A stretch of 64,000 nt of DNA, from positions 15,913,786 through 15,977,785 of the forward strand of contig CM030848.1 of NCBI GenBank assembly GCA_018105865.1, in the 5' to 3' direction. Shown here in pieces: positions 24,525 to 46,498 of this stretch. The position numbers and the translations under genes are program-made. This stretch comes from Metaphire vulgaris (Eukaryota > Annelida > Clitellata > Crassiclitellata > Megascolecidae). Position 1 is the stretch's first letter. Each line of letters opens with the position of its first letter. The notes under the pieces are model-generated. The model made no database searches, was not told where the DNA came from, and was given only the letters and a program-made list of their open reading frames with translations.

Positions 24525-27500
24525 CTAATTGCTAGTTTCATTCTTTGTTTCGTCAGTACGTAAGGTTCCGAAGTAAGGGTAGAGAGGGTTGAAAGTGAGG
24601 TCGCCCTTCAGAGAGTCGGCGTCATCCGACTGCTCACGTAGACTGACCGGCCCAAACATGCAACTGGCTTTGTATGAATGACTCAGCGCTGAAAGACAAG
24701 AACACGAATAACTCTAAGACCTACTACCAATTAATTTTGTCATCAGACGGATGCTATGGTCTTTTAAATACATGTTGCTGTTCTGAGCTTAATATTTTAA
24801 GCTAAAGTTTTCAAAAATATAATAAAATATTGCTGATATCTTTACAGAATATTAGACATTGATTTAAATCCAAAAGCATCATAACTGAAAGCATATATGC
24901 GACCGTTCTTGGAGCAGTGTAGCACAGTAAGTGAAAGATAAAGACAATGATCTCAATAAAGGAATGCAATGGTTATCAAATGGCCAACAAACTCCTTCAG
25001 TAGCATTGCGCCATCTGTTATGACGTTCTCAAGAAGCATGAATTTTAATGTGAAAACTAGTTCAACAATGTTCTCCACAATGAAATCCTTATGAACCATT
25101 TTTAAGTCAAATGAAAGGCAACAGCAAGAAACCAAAATCTCACTTTGGCCGTCTTCCGTCCACGGACAGAGCAGCATTTGAGCAGATGGAGCAGAGGGTG
25201 ACTCAGGTGGTAGTTCTTCGTGGCCCGGGGCAAAGGGTGGCGGTCGGTCTTCCGCGGCAGCAGCCAGGTGGTTTTCCGTATCGAGCGACACCTCCAGAGG
25301 CTCTAAGATCGTCAGGCACGGCGCCGAGGGATTCGCTGCCGAGGCCGCAGTGACAGCGGCTGCCAAGATCTCTGTCAGCGACAACTGAGACCCGGTTCCT
25401 TGACCGCCGCCGCTGCTGCCACCACCACTGACACCACCGAGCAACTCTTCGCTTGAGTTGAGATACGGCTGATTGAACATTCCGGCGACGCACGACTTCA
25501 TGTCTTTCATGCAGAGCGGCACCGTGCCAACGTAGATGTCCTTTGTGAAGACCACAGGTGAATATCCTCCCTCGATCACAGCTCTAAACTGAACACAAGG
25601 AAATAATCATAATTACTAAATCAATAAATCAAGTGCATAATCAATAAACAGAGAATCAATGTACAAGCTGCTTGACCTTGACAACGCTTGATCTGCTTGA
25701 CAAGGGTACACTGATAACTTCAGCTTTTAAGCTTGTTTCTTCTTGAATTTTGCCAAAGTTGATTTGTCAACAGCCACATAGCCAAAGTCAATCATTTTTC
25801 ATTTGTCTTAGAAATTAATGAGCTCTAAAAATTCATTGGATCACTGATTATATATGAATGGTACTAATTTAGGTTTGGACAATTCATTAAGAGAAAAATT
25901 AGAATAGATGTACAACAATTCAATGTTTTAAAATATTTATGACTAAAATGGTTACCCGGAAATGACAATCAACTTAAGTACCTAAGTGCATAATCATGCA
26001 ATAGAGGTATTTTGAATGAATGATTGAAAGTAAGAGACAAACACGAGATATTAACCGAAATAACCAGCTGGGTGCTGACAACAACAGTACATGAATGAAA
26101 TCCACTTAAACAATACAAGTCAAAGCCGACATAGCAGCCACTGATCATGGATTCAATAATGCTATTATTGCATTAAAAAATTACAAATACCATCTTCAAT
26201 ATGAAAACAATATAAGATCAGAAATATTGTAAACTCCCTTTGAAGAGTTGTGAGAGTGTCTTACTTCCAGTTCGTAGCTGATGTCAATGAGTTTGCATCG
26301 TCCCAATCCGGTCGGAGGAATTGGTGGAACGTGGAGGACATTATTCCATATGGTGACGTCATCCATTGTGGTTGCACCTTTCTCAACATCAGCAATTTTT
26401 TGTCTCTCGCGCTTTCGTCTTTTCTTCGATTTATATTCCACTACCTTAGAATTAGATATGTTTTTACATAAATATAAGCTATACAAGAGAAAAATCGATT
26501 CATTTACGTTGCTTTGGAATCATAATTTCAGATAGCATATTCAGTCTCTAACTAAAAAAGGGGTTGCATGTGTATGTGTGTGTGTGCACGCGTGTGCGTA
26601 TGTCTGGTGGATGCATGGTGTGGCCAATAAGCAACTGAAAACATACAAAGACACAGATCCATGAGTTGGATTTGAATTTGGGTTCATTCAGAGTAAAGTC
26701 ATTGAAGTTACTCAAATCCAAACCTGACTTTACCTCTAACAAATAAGGCAATGACAGGAAAGCAAACGTAATAGTAAAAGCATTCAATTATATAATTCAA
26801 AGTCACAAAAATGAGAAATCAATCATCCGCATTTAAACAGACCATGTAGAGACTGGCTGAAGAAGAACTGACGAGCTGTTTGCTGTCATTTTGAATTGAT
26901 CCATGGATCGAAATATCCTCTCCAGGAACATAGCCGGATCGATCAACGGCCCAGTCAATCGTAACCGATCCCTCAGTGCAGCACAAACCGAGCTCCTTGT
27001 ACTTGCATATTTCAATCTTAGACTGCAATCAAGAATCACAGAGATCAGAAAAGCGAAAGAAACAAATCATTATGTACAGAGCGGGTATCGCCAAAATCAC
27101 AAAAATAAACTAATCAAAAGTTAAATGTATTTCACAAACTCTTTATGTTTTAGTCATTTGAAGGAATTCAAAGAATCAACTAAAGCATTTGTATATAAGG
27201 CCAATCTGTTTTAGACCATCCTATTTACAAAGCCGTATCCATCGGTTTGATCTTTTGCCCCCCAAAGGGTACGACACGCAGGGTTTGCAATTCCAGACCT
27301 GATACAAAAGTGTGACATGCCCAGGAGAGTCAAATGGGCAACAAACCTATTTCCAAAATACTAAATAAGATCAGAATTCAAAAATTGTGACCAACAAATG
27401 TCCCTATAATAATACTGGCAGTTGATGCCCACATCTGTTCAGCCACAGTTGCAGAAAGTGAAGGCCAGAAAATGCACCGACCGCTGACTCTGGTATAAAG

Positions 27501-28440
27501 TTCAGATCCAAGCCACTGAGAACAGTAAATGCTCTTTTGCAGATGACATTTGACTTCCAGCCGGCCCTTTCGATGACTGCCTTCGCCAGATACTGCACTC
27601 GACCAAACTGCCCTTGAAACGACGAAGGCAATTCCAAAGGCAGTTTGCAATCAAACGGGAAAATGTGCTCACCAGATGGCAGGACTGGATCCTTATCCAA
27701 AAAGTTACCATCTAAAATAAAACGATGAAGTGAAAATGACATTTCAATCATACCTATTCATAAAAAAACATGCCATCAAAATCTTCACTTAAGCAGATAC
27801 AGTTACAGATACTGGTAGACACAGATACAGATGAATGTATGCAATCACCTTTTTGTAGTAGGACAATCTTTTCAAAATACTGTTCCACGTTAAGATCGCC
27901 TTTTACATCGTCTGGATCCGGTCTTGCGATGTCCTTATCATCAAAACTGTTCCAGGACACAACCGCAATTCCGCATAGATCGATTCTAATGGCTGACAGA
28001 GAAACAAGTGAAAATCGATAGACAACATAAAAAATACTAATCAATAATGCTGTCGGCAACAATAATTGTCACTTCTAATCAGGGATTGACAGACAACGTT
28101 GATATCGACGTTCAGAGATAATTTATAAGACAAAAACAAATGGATTTTAAAAATCTGAGAGACTGATTCATACCATAGAACTCTGTAAAACTTCATCAAT
28201 GATTCTTAATATCCCAAGGGCAATTTATCTACGAGGGCAGAACACAGTTCCATAAGTAATGGGCTCGAATCCTATATGAATCTTGGTTTAATTTTGTAGT
28301 ACATTGGTACATCAGCTTCAGTGGATAGGTGTTCAAATTCTATCCTTGGAAAACATTTTCATTTTCAAAATGCCTCATGAATGATTATTACATGCAGTGG
28401 TTTTGCACAAGACAGATCCTTCTACATCAATTTTAACTAG

Positions 28441-28524
<84 letters not shown>

Positions 28525-28606
28525 GACAATTTCTTCAGCACAATAGACAAGACTAAGGTCCAAGACAAGAGCGTTTAACAACAGTGGAGTCAAAACCTAT
28601 CTTAAA

Positions 28607-28640
<34 letters not shown>

Positions 28641-28689
28641 TCTGGATGGAGTCTTATATTCCCCGTGATATTACCCACCTACCCCACCC

Positions 28690-28765
<76 letters not shown>

Positions 28766-31700
28766 AAGACAGAGAGACACACACACACAGATAACTTTAA
28801 TTATGGCACAAAGTCATTATTCCATAATAAAACACAAGACTGACTTCAGTGACTTGCATCAAGTTTATAATACAAAGGAGATCAGGCATACACTCCAGCA
28901 TACATACCTTTGCACCTTCATACAGCAAAATTTCAACAAACCTCATATTTAGAAAGTTGCACACAACTCTTAGTGTACCGGTAATTAGAACAATACATCA
29001 CAGTGTACCGGTAATTAGAACAATACATCACAGTTTATGCCACACTATCAATCACCATACATACATTTGCCTCAGCACTCGATAGGCAAATGCTGGCAAA
29101 CGACAGTTCAACAAAGTACAGATATAATGACACAGACATATTCAGTGGAATTTCATACTTTACCCTGAAACTCAATCTAGTATTCGGTTTTCCAGGAAAT
29201 TCTTTCATATCTTTAACTGTCTCGTGAAAGCACGGTCATAAATTATTTAATGTCATAAATATACTGTATGCCAATGTATTGCATCTACTGCCTGCCATCC
29301 CAGCGTAGACTAGAAACCTCTCATGGGAATTGGTGCAATTCTAAAGACCGGCAAACATATATTTATGAGGTTTTTCTGTATCCAGTGATATGGAAAGCAA
29401 GTGAAATTTAAGCAGCATTTGGCAGAAAATGACAGATGATTTACTTGCATTACAAATCAACATTTAATTGATATCCATCGGTCCCATTAACAAATACATT
29501 TGCATGTCGTCAACGATAAATTATAATACCAAAAGTGATGCCTACAAATATTTCTGAAATATCTGTAAATAGCATAAACTATCATAAAATTACATACTTC
29601 TGATTAAACAAAGGAACCAAAACTGACAAGGCAGAGTCTGAAACAACGAAAGAATTCATTTCCACATTTCCACATTAATACAGGACACAATCATTATAGT
29701 CATCCAGTCGACTTATAATATGTAAAAACAGTACAACGGACATCAGTCTGGGTTTGCTAGACAAAAATCAACTAGTCATTGACTCAGGCCTGCAATACAA
29801 TAAGCATGACTCACAAAGCACTAACCACAAAATGTACCAGTCCAATGGCTTACAGTGCAATAGTAAAATCAGCAACTAATCATTTGACCGTTTAAATTCC
29901 TGGATGGCAATTCACTCTGTCTGAAAGAAACGATGGAAGGACACTTAACCCGGTCGATCAGAGATCAATGTAAAACAATTTAATGTTCAAACTGTCAGTG
30001 CAATTCGTAAAGCTGCATATCAACATCGGCTGTAATCTCTCTCTGTCTGGCCTATAGCTTCATTATATCCAAAATTGACCTTTGCAACAGAAACATTGGA
30101 CAAGGTAGCATAGTCCCTCACTTTGGTGATGATCAACCTAAAGTACCTCTGTAAATAAGCAAACAACACAGAGGCTCTGAATGCCTACACTGAAGCCCTG
30201 CTCCGCTATATCCTGTGCAATTCCATAAACCCTTAACTGCCCAGTGGAACCGTAGCTAGCCACAGTTAAGTGCGACTTAAATCTTGTAGTACTGGAGTAG
30301 ATTCTTCTACTATTCGTGGCTCAGAAGACTGGAACCAGTTGGCAAAAAAGTTACGGAATCTCCATCTGTAGATAAGTCCAATAGATGAATAAATTTCCAC
30401 TCATTTGAGTCTTTACATTTCTAATGTGTTCAGTGGCCTCTTCTGAGATGTTAGTGAGCACTATAAATTGCCCATTAAAATTATTTCCATTACATTAGTG
30501 CTGCTGCCAGCATCATTATTAATAGCAGAAGTAGTACTAGCAGTTATAGCAGTAGTAGGAGCTTTAGTATTTATCCATTGGCTACGCTTTTAAATATTTA
30601 TAAAGCATTACCAGCAGTTCTGTCTGTATCCATGGAGACCTTGATATCAATACTTTCCCCTTGAGTGTACGATGCAAAATGACTCCCATTCCCCAATGCT
30701 TAACCCATGTGCAAGAGATGGTGCATCTTCCAGTTCCACGGTAAATTGCTTTGCTTCACTAAAGTTTTGTGTTTTTTCTGCAAATTTCACATGCCTTGAT
30801 TTCACACCTAGTGCTGGCTGACAAGCACAACAGGTTGCTCCATATTTCACTCAATCCAAAATACCCTTCCACCCCCTAAAATTTCAATAATGGACACTGC
30901 ATCAAACTTCTCCCAGATGCTTAAAAATACCTGAGTCCATCTCACTATTCCTCTGTCCTGTTCTTTGCTCTACACTGCCTGTCATATAATTCATGACAGA
31001 TTGCTGTCTGTCAGTTTGTTTATCTGTGTCTAACAATGGTCAATGATTTGGCTGAAGAATATCAGACTATGCCTTAGTTTTTAAGTGGGAAATCAAAATG
31101 ATTGAATCACTTGTTATGCCTGGAAAAGAAAAAAATTGATCAAGACCATAACACCACAGCAGACAGCCATAATAGATCTATTCACCATTGATGGCAGGTA
31201 GCAAGGTTGTGGAGTTGATCCAAAAGCCTCTGACTCCTTCATTTTGGTCTCAACTAATCTCACAGTCCATGATTACTCATTAACTGCAATCACGTGCATA
31301 TCAGTCTGCCCAAGGTCAAGCAATTTAGACATAATGACACCGGAAAATAGCTCACTGCAATTTTCTAAAACATTATGCACAGTTCACATAAATGAGGAGC
31401 AATTCACAACGTAAATGACACGTCAGTGGTAAGTGAACAAAACATTGAAGCGAAACTACATGTTCTAAAAGTATTGGTACAAAGGCCACACTGGAGCCGA
31501 GGTAGTTAGACAGGAAAGTTATAGTAGGACAAATTAACATCTATCTCCTGAACCCGTTCACTTATTGTGCAGTGACATTGATTGTCAACACCCAACATGA
31601 CATTGGCTTCTTTATGATATGACATTATTAAGAGGCTAAAATATGGTAATTATAATAGCATTATGCAATAAGTGAAGAAACCCTGAATGCTCCAGCACAT

Positions 31701-32483
31701 TCTGTTGAAGACAACTGTTTGTGACAAAACACTTTCAAAAGTTAGAGGTCATTATAACTTGGGTCAAAAAGTGACAAGAAAAAAGTCCCAAAAGTAGGTC
31801 GATAACAAAGACCCCAGTGGCACAAAGTGAGGGCAAAATAACCATACAGTAGACTGCACTCTTCTAAAGACTGATCAAGTGACAAGAGTCAGTTTAACAC
31901 CTGATAATGACACAAATAGTGCTAACAACAAAACAAAGCTGATGAATCCAAAGAATCTGATGATGTTGTTGTTGCTGCTGATGATGATGATGATGATGCT
32001 CTACATAATGATGATACCAATGTCACTTTTTGAAACAACTGATTCACAAAGCAGCAGCGGTAACAACATTCAATGTCTCCCACAAGCAGTCAAAGCAGAC
32101 ACAAAAATTTCATTCAGATTAAATGTGCTAACCAATTATTGTTATCGCTACATTTCATCAGCCAATGGTAACTCAATGCCAATGGTGTAGAGCAAATGTA
32201 ACTTTGGAATTATGACATAATAGAGCAAAAGTATTACAACAGCAGTAAACAACACAAAATCATTTTACATGTAATAATAATGTAAACATCAAGGCAAATG
32301 TTGAACACTGAAAGCAATCAAGCAATGAATCCGGTCACATATGGTGGTCAAACACCTACACTTACCTTTGTATTTTATGCATTCAGAATTTACGATTTCA
32401 ACGTGGCCACTGAGTCTATCCCCTTCGTGGAAAACTTCTTGCTGATTGTCGAAAACAATCTCAAATCGATCAACATGTCCCAT
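24525..32483 (-). CDS. Arrestin domain-containing protein (alpha-arrestin, ARRDC2/3/4-like)
   Basis: Alpha-arrestins are cytosolic and endosomal adaptors linking membrane cargo to ubiquitin ligases. Exons from the 5' end: 32366-32483, 27849-27992, 27482-27711, 26843-27022, 26265-26444, 25144-25588, 24525-24688 (TAG). Length is about 486 aa. The N-arrestin fold opens with FEIVFDN...GDRLSGHV and carries LPSGEHIFPFDCKLPLELPSSFQG. The C-arrestin fold has SGYVPGEDISIHGSIQN, VPPIPPTGLGRC and the closing YVGTVPL. The tail is Gly/Ser/Ala/Pro-rich and ends with FNPLYPYF. Oddities: a lysine/arginine-rich insert (KKRRKRERQK, about residues 231-240) in the C-arrestin half, and no PPxY motif in the tail. 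A good acceptor sits just before the ATG (exon edge 32491), so an upstream noncoding exon is likely, perhaps in the GC-rich island near 33.1-33.5 kb. The paralogue within ARRDC1-5/TXNIP cannot be fixed. Confidence 0.9.
27993..32365. other. Large first coding intron of the alpha-arrestin gene
   Basis: This 4.4-kb intron has (ATT)n at 28443-28520 and 28607-28640, (GA)n at 28692-28763 and a 30-bp tandem duplication at about 28976-29035 (GTACCGGTAATTAGAACAAT). No exon-like sequence was seen. Confidence 0.65.
28692..28763. repeat. (GA)n microsatellite
   Basis: A pure GA run of about 72 bp follows an (ATT)n array in the alpha-arrestin first intron. Confidence 0.95.
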
Positions 32484-33030
32484 TGTTATCGCTGCACAAA
32501 GAGACCTTCCTTCGAATCAAGCGATGAATGCTTTATGCTGAATGAACAGGTCTGGTCTTGAATAATCCAAAAGCAAAAGGGCAAAAACAAAACAATAAAT
32601 TATCCTAACACAATAAAAGCAAATTCTTTGTAAATCCATCAGTCTCAAATGATGCTGCAACAACTAGTTGTACTATGCCTGCAAACAAAGCAAACATATT
32701 TTACTTTAATACTCTAAGAAAACGGTAAGACAACACTTAATATACTATTCATAGAACAATTTTCAACAATGGAACTAAGTAAAACCAAGAGAATAATGTT
32801 GAAAATCTGTCTTTCATGCAGGCATCAAAATCCGTGTACAAAAACTGCCCGATATTGACAAGATACCATTGCAAATGGTATCAATACCCCGTCATGGATT
32901 CAATTAAAGCACTAACAAGCTTCACATCTCTCCAACCTGATCTGAAGATAGCGGAGCGTACATCGGTAGCATCTGAATATGTAAATTAGCGCAAAATAAA
33001 TTATGTTCGCTCCGTTATTAGTGTTTACTC

Positions 33031-33044
33031 GCTCTCTCTCTCTC

Positions 33045-33097
<53 letters not shown>
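33031..33097. repeat. (CT)n microsatellite next to the GC-rich island
   Basis: A CT-rich run lies at the left edge of the GC-rich region between the divergent genes. Confidence 0.9.
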
Positions 33098-33100
<3 letters not shown>

Positions 33101-33104
33101 TCAG

Positions 33105-33480
33105 AGAATCTGGATTTGCTGTGGTCCGGACGTCCTTGGATCCGACCGCCGCTTTTATACGGATCCTTCGTTCATTCCGGTCGAATCAATCGAAGACAAC
33201 AAAGACGATAAAGAGCATCATCATTAACGCGTCGTTCCCACGAAACCCGTCATTTCGTTCGACCGAACTGGGTCGGGTCACGACCTCCTCCTCTCCGCCT
33301 CCGCCTCCGCCACCTATTCGGGTCGTCCTCAGCCGCAGCAGTAGACGAAGAGAGTCTATTATGGCGGCGGAGCTAGAGGCGCTCGCCGTATGACGCATTA
33401 GGCGCTCGTTTCTAGGAACTGAGGACGCACGGACCGTTGCAGAAAACGGCCCTGTATTCTCGCCGATGACATAACTATGG
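33105..33480. promoter_or_regulatory. GC-rich, CpG-containing island; possible promoter/5' UTR of the alpha-arrestin gene
   Basis: This is the only markedly GC- and CpG-rich noncoding stretch in the window (TTCCGGTCGAATC, CTCCGCCTCCGCC, GGCGGCGGAG). It lies 0.6-1.0 kb upstream of the alpha-arrestin ATG, whose exon has a good acceptor before the start codon, so a noncoding first exon is expected here. BRF1 starts 1.4 kb away on the other strand and could share it. Confidence 0.4.
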
Positions 33481-34842
33481 CGCAATGAAAATCCTGGGCT
33501 ATTGCTTCGAACTCGAGTGACTTCTCGGGGCAGTCAGTGCATTGCCAAATAGAATACGTGACAGACAGCGTGTCGTCTTTAATCAACTATAGTCGCTCGC
33601 ATATAAGCGCTAAAGATTGGGTCTGCACTATTTTGGTGATTGGCAAGAACGACAGGGCAGAAGGTCGCAGTTCGATCATGTTTTGACATTGAGTTTTAGT
33701 ACAGCTGATAAGCCGTATGATTGTTCATTTTGTGGATAAAAGCATGAAATTTTAAACATTGACACTTCAACAAGATTTGATGATTCCTTGTTAAATGTAC
33801 GACTTGTCATGCGCATCTATGACATTTGTGTGCGATCCTTTTCCCGAAGCTACCATAACTGAAGCAGACGCATTAAACGATAGCGCTAAAGACATTTTGA
33901 TACCTCCATGGGTCGACCCTTGGGTCGACCTCATAAACAGCACCGAAAGCTTAATGGTGTTTTATCGCTCAGAGGATTGGAATGAAAACATTAAATTATT
34001 TTTCTGAATCTTTTTAATTGATGGATTTTAGGATTTTAAAAGTAAAAATTCGCTTAAGGCTGGTGAGTTGAGACGAAAATAAATATAAAATTTGATAAGT
34101 CTTATTTATATTTTCGCGATAGACTATTCGACTGCATTGTAATCATAGTGCATTATGATTGTAATATAAGTAAAGTAAGTAAAATCTCGTTAATTTCTAA
34201 AGCGCTTTCAAAAGATGCACCGAACTAGCTTCTTATTCCTATGCGCTCAATCTCAAATGTAGTAGCTGTAGCCAAAGGTGGGTCATTCATGCCGGTATAT
34301 ATATATATATAATATACCGGTAATGTAACAAGAAATTTATATAGCGCACTCAGAAGCGCTCCCACTACGAATGCTTTGAGCAATACATAGGTGGATTTCA
34401 AGTGTTTCAATAATTGGGAGGTCGGTTCTAAATCTAGGTATTTGAATTCAGCAAGGTTTTCTACACAGTAACGCTCGATGTGGGTAGACCTTTGATGTAT
34501 CTAAAATTAATCCTATTAAAATTGCCTAGAAAGGTTTTTCTGTCATTTGACCAACGTAACATTTCGTATCGTGATTGTATTCTCTGGCATTTTGCAGATG
34601 GAGTTTTGAGTACCATATATTAATACCTTTGTGTACCACAGACAGTGATGTAAAAGTCTATAATTATTATCTCAAGAGAATGATCCTTTTGTGTGATCTA
34701 GTGTATTAAAATGTTCTTATGCATTCATTATATCTTTTCAGATTTTATGTTATATAATGCTTTTGAGTTGACATATTTCTACTTTTTCTGAGGTATTTGT
34801 CTACTGATGCTTAATTCCAGGCGATTGATCAGACATCATAAA
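33481..34842. other. Region upstream of BRF1
   Basis: AT-rich sequence holding a LINE tail (34167-34265), a short (AT)n at 34297-34313 and a GCGC-box repeat (34324-34395). A candidate 5' UTR acceptor ends at 34820 (TTAATTCCAG). No other gene was seen. Confidence 0.5.
34167..34265 (-). mobile_element. Truncated LINE 3' end, family A
   Basis: About 100 bp match the last part of the family A 3' end (AGTAAAATCTCGT, then GCGCT and the TCTTATTCCTATGCGCTCA stretch). It is in the BRF1/alpha-arrestin intergenic region and directly precedes another GCGC-box repeat at 34324-34395. Confidence 0.65.
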
Positions 34843-43335
<8,493 letters not shown>

Positions 43336-44534
43336 TTGTGTGGAAACGCATTTCTCGCATGTTCGATTTTCTCAGGTCTAGGCATTTTCACTAATCGACA
43401 TTGCTATCTTTGGTGTCCATCCTAGCTGCTGCTGCTGCTGCTGCTGCAGTGCAGAGCGTTTGCTGTGACAGAAGCTGTTGAGGCAATCAATTGGATCGTT
43501 GTGAACGGTGGGGGGGGGGGGAATCACAGAAGTGCAGGACGCATGGTCAAGAGCTGAAATGAAATCTAAAATTCATTTGACTTTTCTACTCTTCTTGTTG
43601 TCTCTGGTCTAAATCAGAATATATGTGAATGCTGTTCTGAAATGAAGCGGTTGTTTTTATTATAAAAATGATAATGAAAGCTGATGCTGTTGACACACGT
43701 GAGTGAGTCTTCATGCGCATCCAAAACATTCAATGTTGTATCTCCTAGAGACCATAATAATGTTTAGCTGCCTGGACTTTGACTTGGGTAAATTTCTGGT
43801 ACTGAAAATGGTTCATTTTTCTGCTTTGGAGAACATGTGGAATCTTTCTGAATTTATTGGCATTTCACTTCATTCCCTCGTAGATGATGTTATGTCAATA
43901 TGGGCTATTTTAGGCAGTGTTCAATTCGTCTATTGAATTCAATGCAGTAGAATGTTTTTGTAGACTGTTTTGCTTGCACTGTATATTACTTTGACCGTTG
44001 ATTACTAGTAATTTAGTGACCCATGATACTTGTGAAGAAAATTTTATATTTACGAAGGCATTAGAGATCAGAAATTTTGATGAGTATTCTATTGTACTTG
44101 TGATGCAAAATTGTCAAACGTGTTATTCATTTTGTAAAGTCGTTAGTGTCTGCTTTCCACGATACTAAGCTGTATTTGATTCCAGGTTTTGGGAAGTTGG
44201 GTGCGTTGTTTCTCACAGCACTTTATTCAGTGTGTTCTTTCAATATTTATAGTACATGTAAAATAATTTCAGCTCCATTATGAGTTTAAGTTTGCTATTA
44301 AAGTATAAATCTGTAGTCAACTACTTTTTTACAACATGTATTTGTAGATTTTTAGATTGTTGAAATTATTGAAAAGAACTTGAAGCATAATATACTTGCA
44401 TGCATGTCCAATGTGTAAATTCTAGCGCTTACATGAATGCCATGAAAATTTCGGTTGGCTATTCCCAATAAATAATAATTTCCTCAACAAGCCATAAAAC
44501 ACGTGCAATTGGGGCCATGTCTTCTCATATTTTG

Positions 44535-44623
44535 ATTTAAGTAGTAGTAGTAGTAGTAGTAGTAGTAAACTTCTTTAGTGCCACTGTAGTAGTACCTCAG
44601 CACCAGTCGATGGTCACTTCAGT
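44535..44623 (-). mobile_element. (GTA)-tailed retro-repeat, family C
   Basis: A (GTA)n run is followed by AAACTTCTTTAG, GTAGTAGTAC and TCAGCACCAGTCGA. The same order is found at 61417-61475. It is probably the 3' end of a retroelement read on the minus strand. Confidence 0.5.
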
Positions 44624-44689
44624 AAAAAAATCATAGTCTTGATATTGATCATGATCTTTAAATGATTGGCCCTTAGACACTTGGACACT

Positions 44690-44957
44690 TTCAAACAATA
44701 AAATGTGAATCCTCATTTTCTTTAATTCCTGCATTATCTCCTCAAGTCTTCAGGTCTAAGCTTAAATCATTCCTTTTTCTGAAATAATGTCCTCCATAGC
44801 TGACAGCCTAGCCTCACTGCCCTTCGGATATTGACTATTGCCTGGCCTTTCCCATGGCTATTTTGAGAAATACTGAGTGCCTAAGAATAAGCAGCTGCTG
44901 TTGTGCTGCTTACAAAAGCGCTATATAAATTCACGAGATTTTACTTACTTACTTAGC
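44690..44957 (+). mobile_element. Truncated LINE 3' end, family A
   Basis: This + strand copy is long enough to include the ORF2 terminus in degraded form (CAGGTCTAAGCTTAAATC, corresponding to the FRSKLKSF codons), followed by the 3' UTR and the TTACTTACTTACTTA tail. It is downstream of BRF1. Confidence 0.7.
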
Positions 44958-45419
44958 TCATAGACTTTGGTTATCGATATTAATTTCTGTGCTTAGCTAG
45001 ATATAACATAGACTTTATTTATTAGAAAGATTACTAAAGAAGATCATGTTGCTATGGAAATTAGCATAATATTAATTATCACTAGAACGAGTCTAAGATG
45101 TCTGAAAGAAGCACTTTTCCGCCATTTTGTTAAGTGTGATTACATTACCGTAAAACTTCTAACAGAAGCCGAGTCTAAAACAGCGGGGTATAAAGTCATT
45201 TATGTAGAAGCTTGGTTTATTTTAAAAGTTTTGTGGTGATTTCTTTGGTAATAATGGTAACCATTATCTGAAACCTAGAAAAACTGGAGAAAATTTTAAC
45301 TTCAGCATCTCGCCATCTTTCTGCAGATCGACTGCTTCCAGTGAATATTAATTTCTGTGCTGTTGCTGTGGAAACGACCACGAAGTTGTAAAAAGATTAA
45401 ATTTTTAAATTAAAATAAA

Positions 45420-46441
45420 ATGTCATTAAAATCGGTTTCAACTTTGAGCGAAATCTGTGGATTAAATAGCGTCGTGCAGCATCTACAGGATCTCGGTTTG
45501 TATTTTCACTCGTAAAATGAAACAATACTTTAACGTAAACATTAGATCTTATTATGAACTTCTATAGCGCCATTTTAGTAATGGAAAACTTATTATTATC
45601 TTTCAGCGTCTAAATCATTTATATACTACTTGATATGATATGTTTGTTTTGCTAGTTAAGTTGAAACCGATCGGTTGTCTTCATTTCATATTAAGCTGGT
45701 TAACTCTATTTGAATTATGGTTTTATAATAGACAAGTAATATTGTGCTTGCTAATAGTTCTGATTTTCCTCTTTTACGTTTAGCTTTGCGTTTTGTCAAG
45801 GATAGTCCTTTCATCAGGCAGAGCGATGCAGGCAACATTGATATGGTTATCATTGCTCTTCAGGAGCTGGTTGGTTTTTCATGCACATCATACTCATCAT
45901 GTCCTGTAAATTATGTAGGCATTGGATATAGCTTAGCCTACTTAGGCACTTATAAAATTGCATTGGGATTATTCAAGAATTAATAGGCAATTCAGATTTC
46001 ATTGTGCAAATAATACTATTTATGAAAATGACTAATAAATTTTCAAGAGTTCAGACATTTTGTTTGAGTAGTTCTGTGTATTTAGGTTCATGAATGCTAT
46101 CGATTGCATGAAAAGCTGGAAACTGAAACAATTAATGCAAGTATTTTGCGACATAAGCTCAGGTTCTTTCCAGAAGAAATCAGAAAAGAGATTCAGCGTT
46201 AGTATGCAATTCTAAGCTTCCTTCTGTTAAATTTATAGCTGTCAAATGGTGCTGTGAAATTATGAAACTATAAAGAATGCACAACCGGATTTGTAGAAAT
46301 TCCTCAAAGGTCTTATGTTTTGCCTCTTATGCCAGGTAGATGATGTAGAGGAATGTTGTAATCAGGCAGTGTTCTATGGAATCTGGTAATGTCTTAGCAG
46401 AATATGGACAACAGTTGCAACTGCTTTAAAACAAAACAAAA

Positions 46442-46498
<57 letters not shown>

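Larger units (their letters stand above)
43336..45419. other. BRF1 3' flank and upstream region of the coiled-coil gene
   Basis: It holds a short (CTG)n at about 43430-43448, a G-run at 43511, retro-repeat tails at 44535-44623 and 44690-44957, and an AATAAA at about 44467 that could end BRF1. No coding exon was recognised. Confidence 0.5.

Noticed and set aside
25111..25493. Frames opposite or out of phase with the alpha-arrestin tail exon
   Set aside because: Same GC-rich exon read wrongly; the Arg-rich composition is an antisense artefact.
28584..28952. Poly-Ile and Arg-Glu repeat frames
   Set aside because: They are translations of (ATT)n and (GA)n microsatellites.
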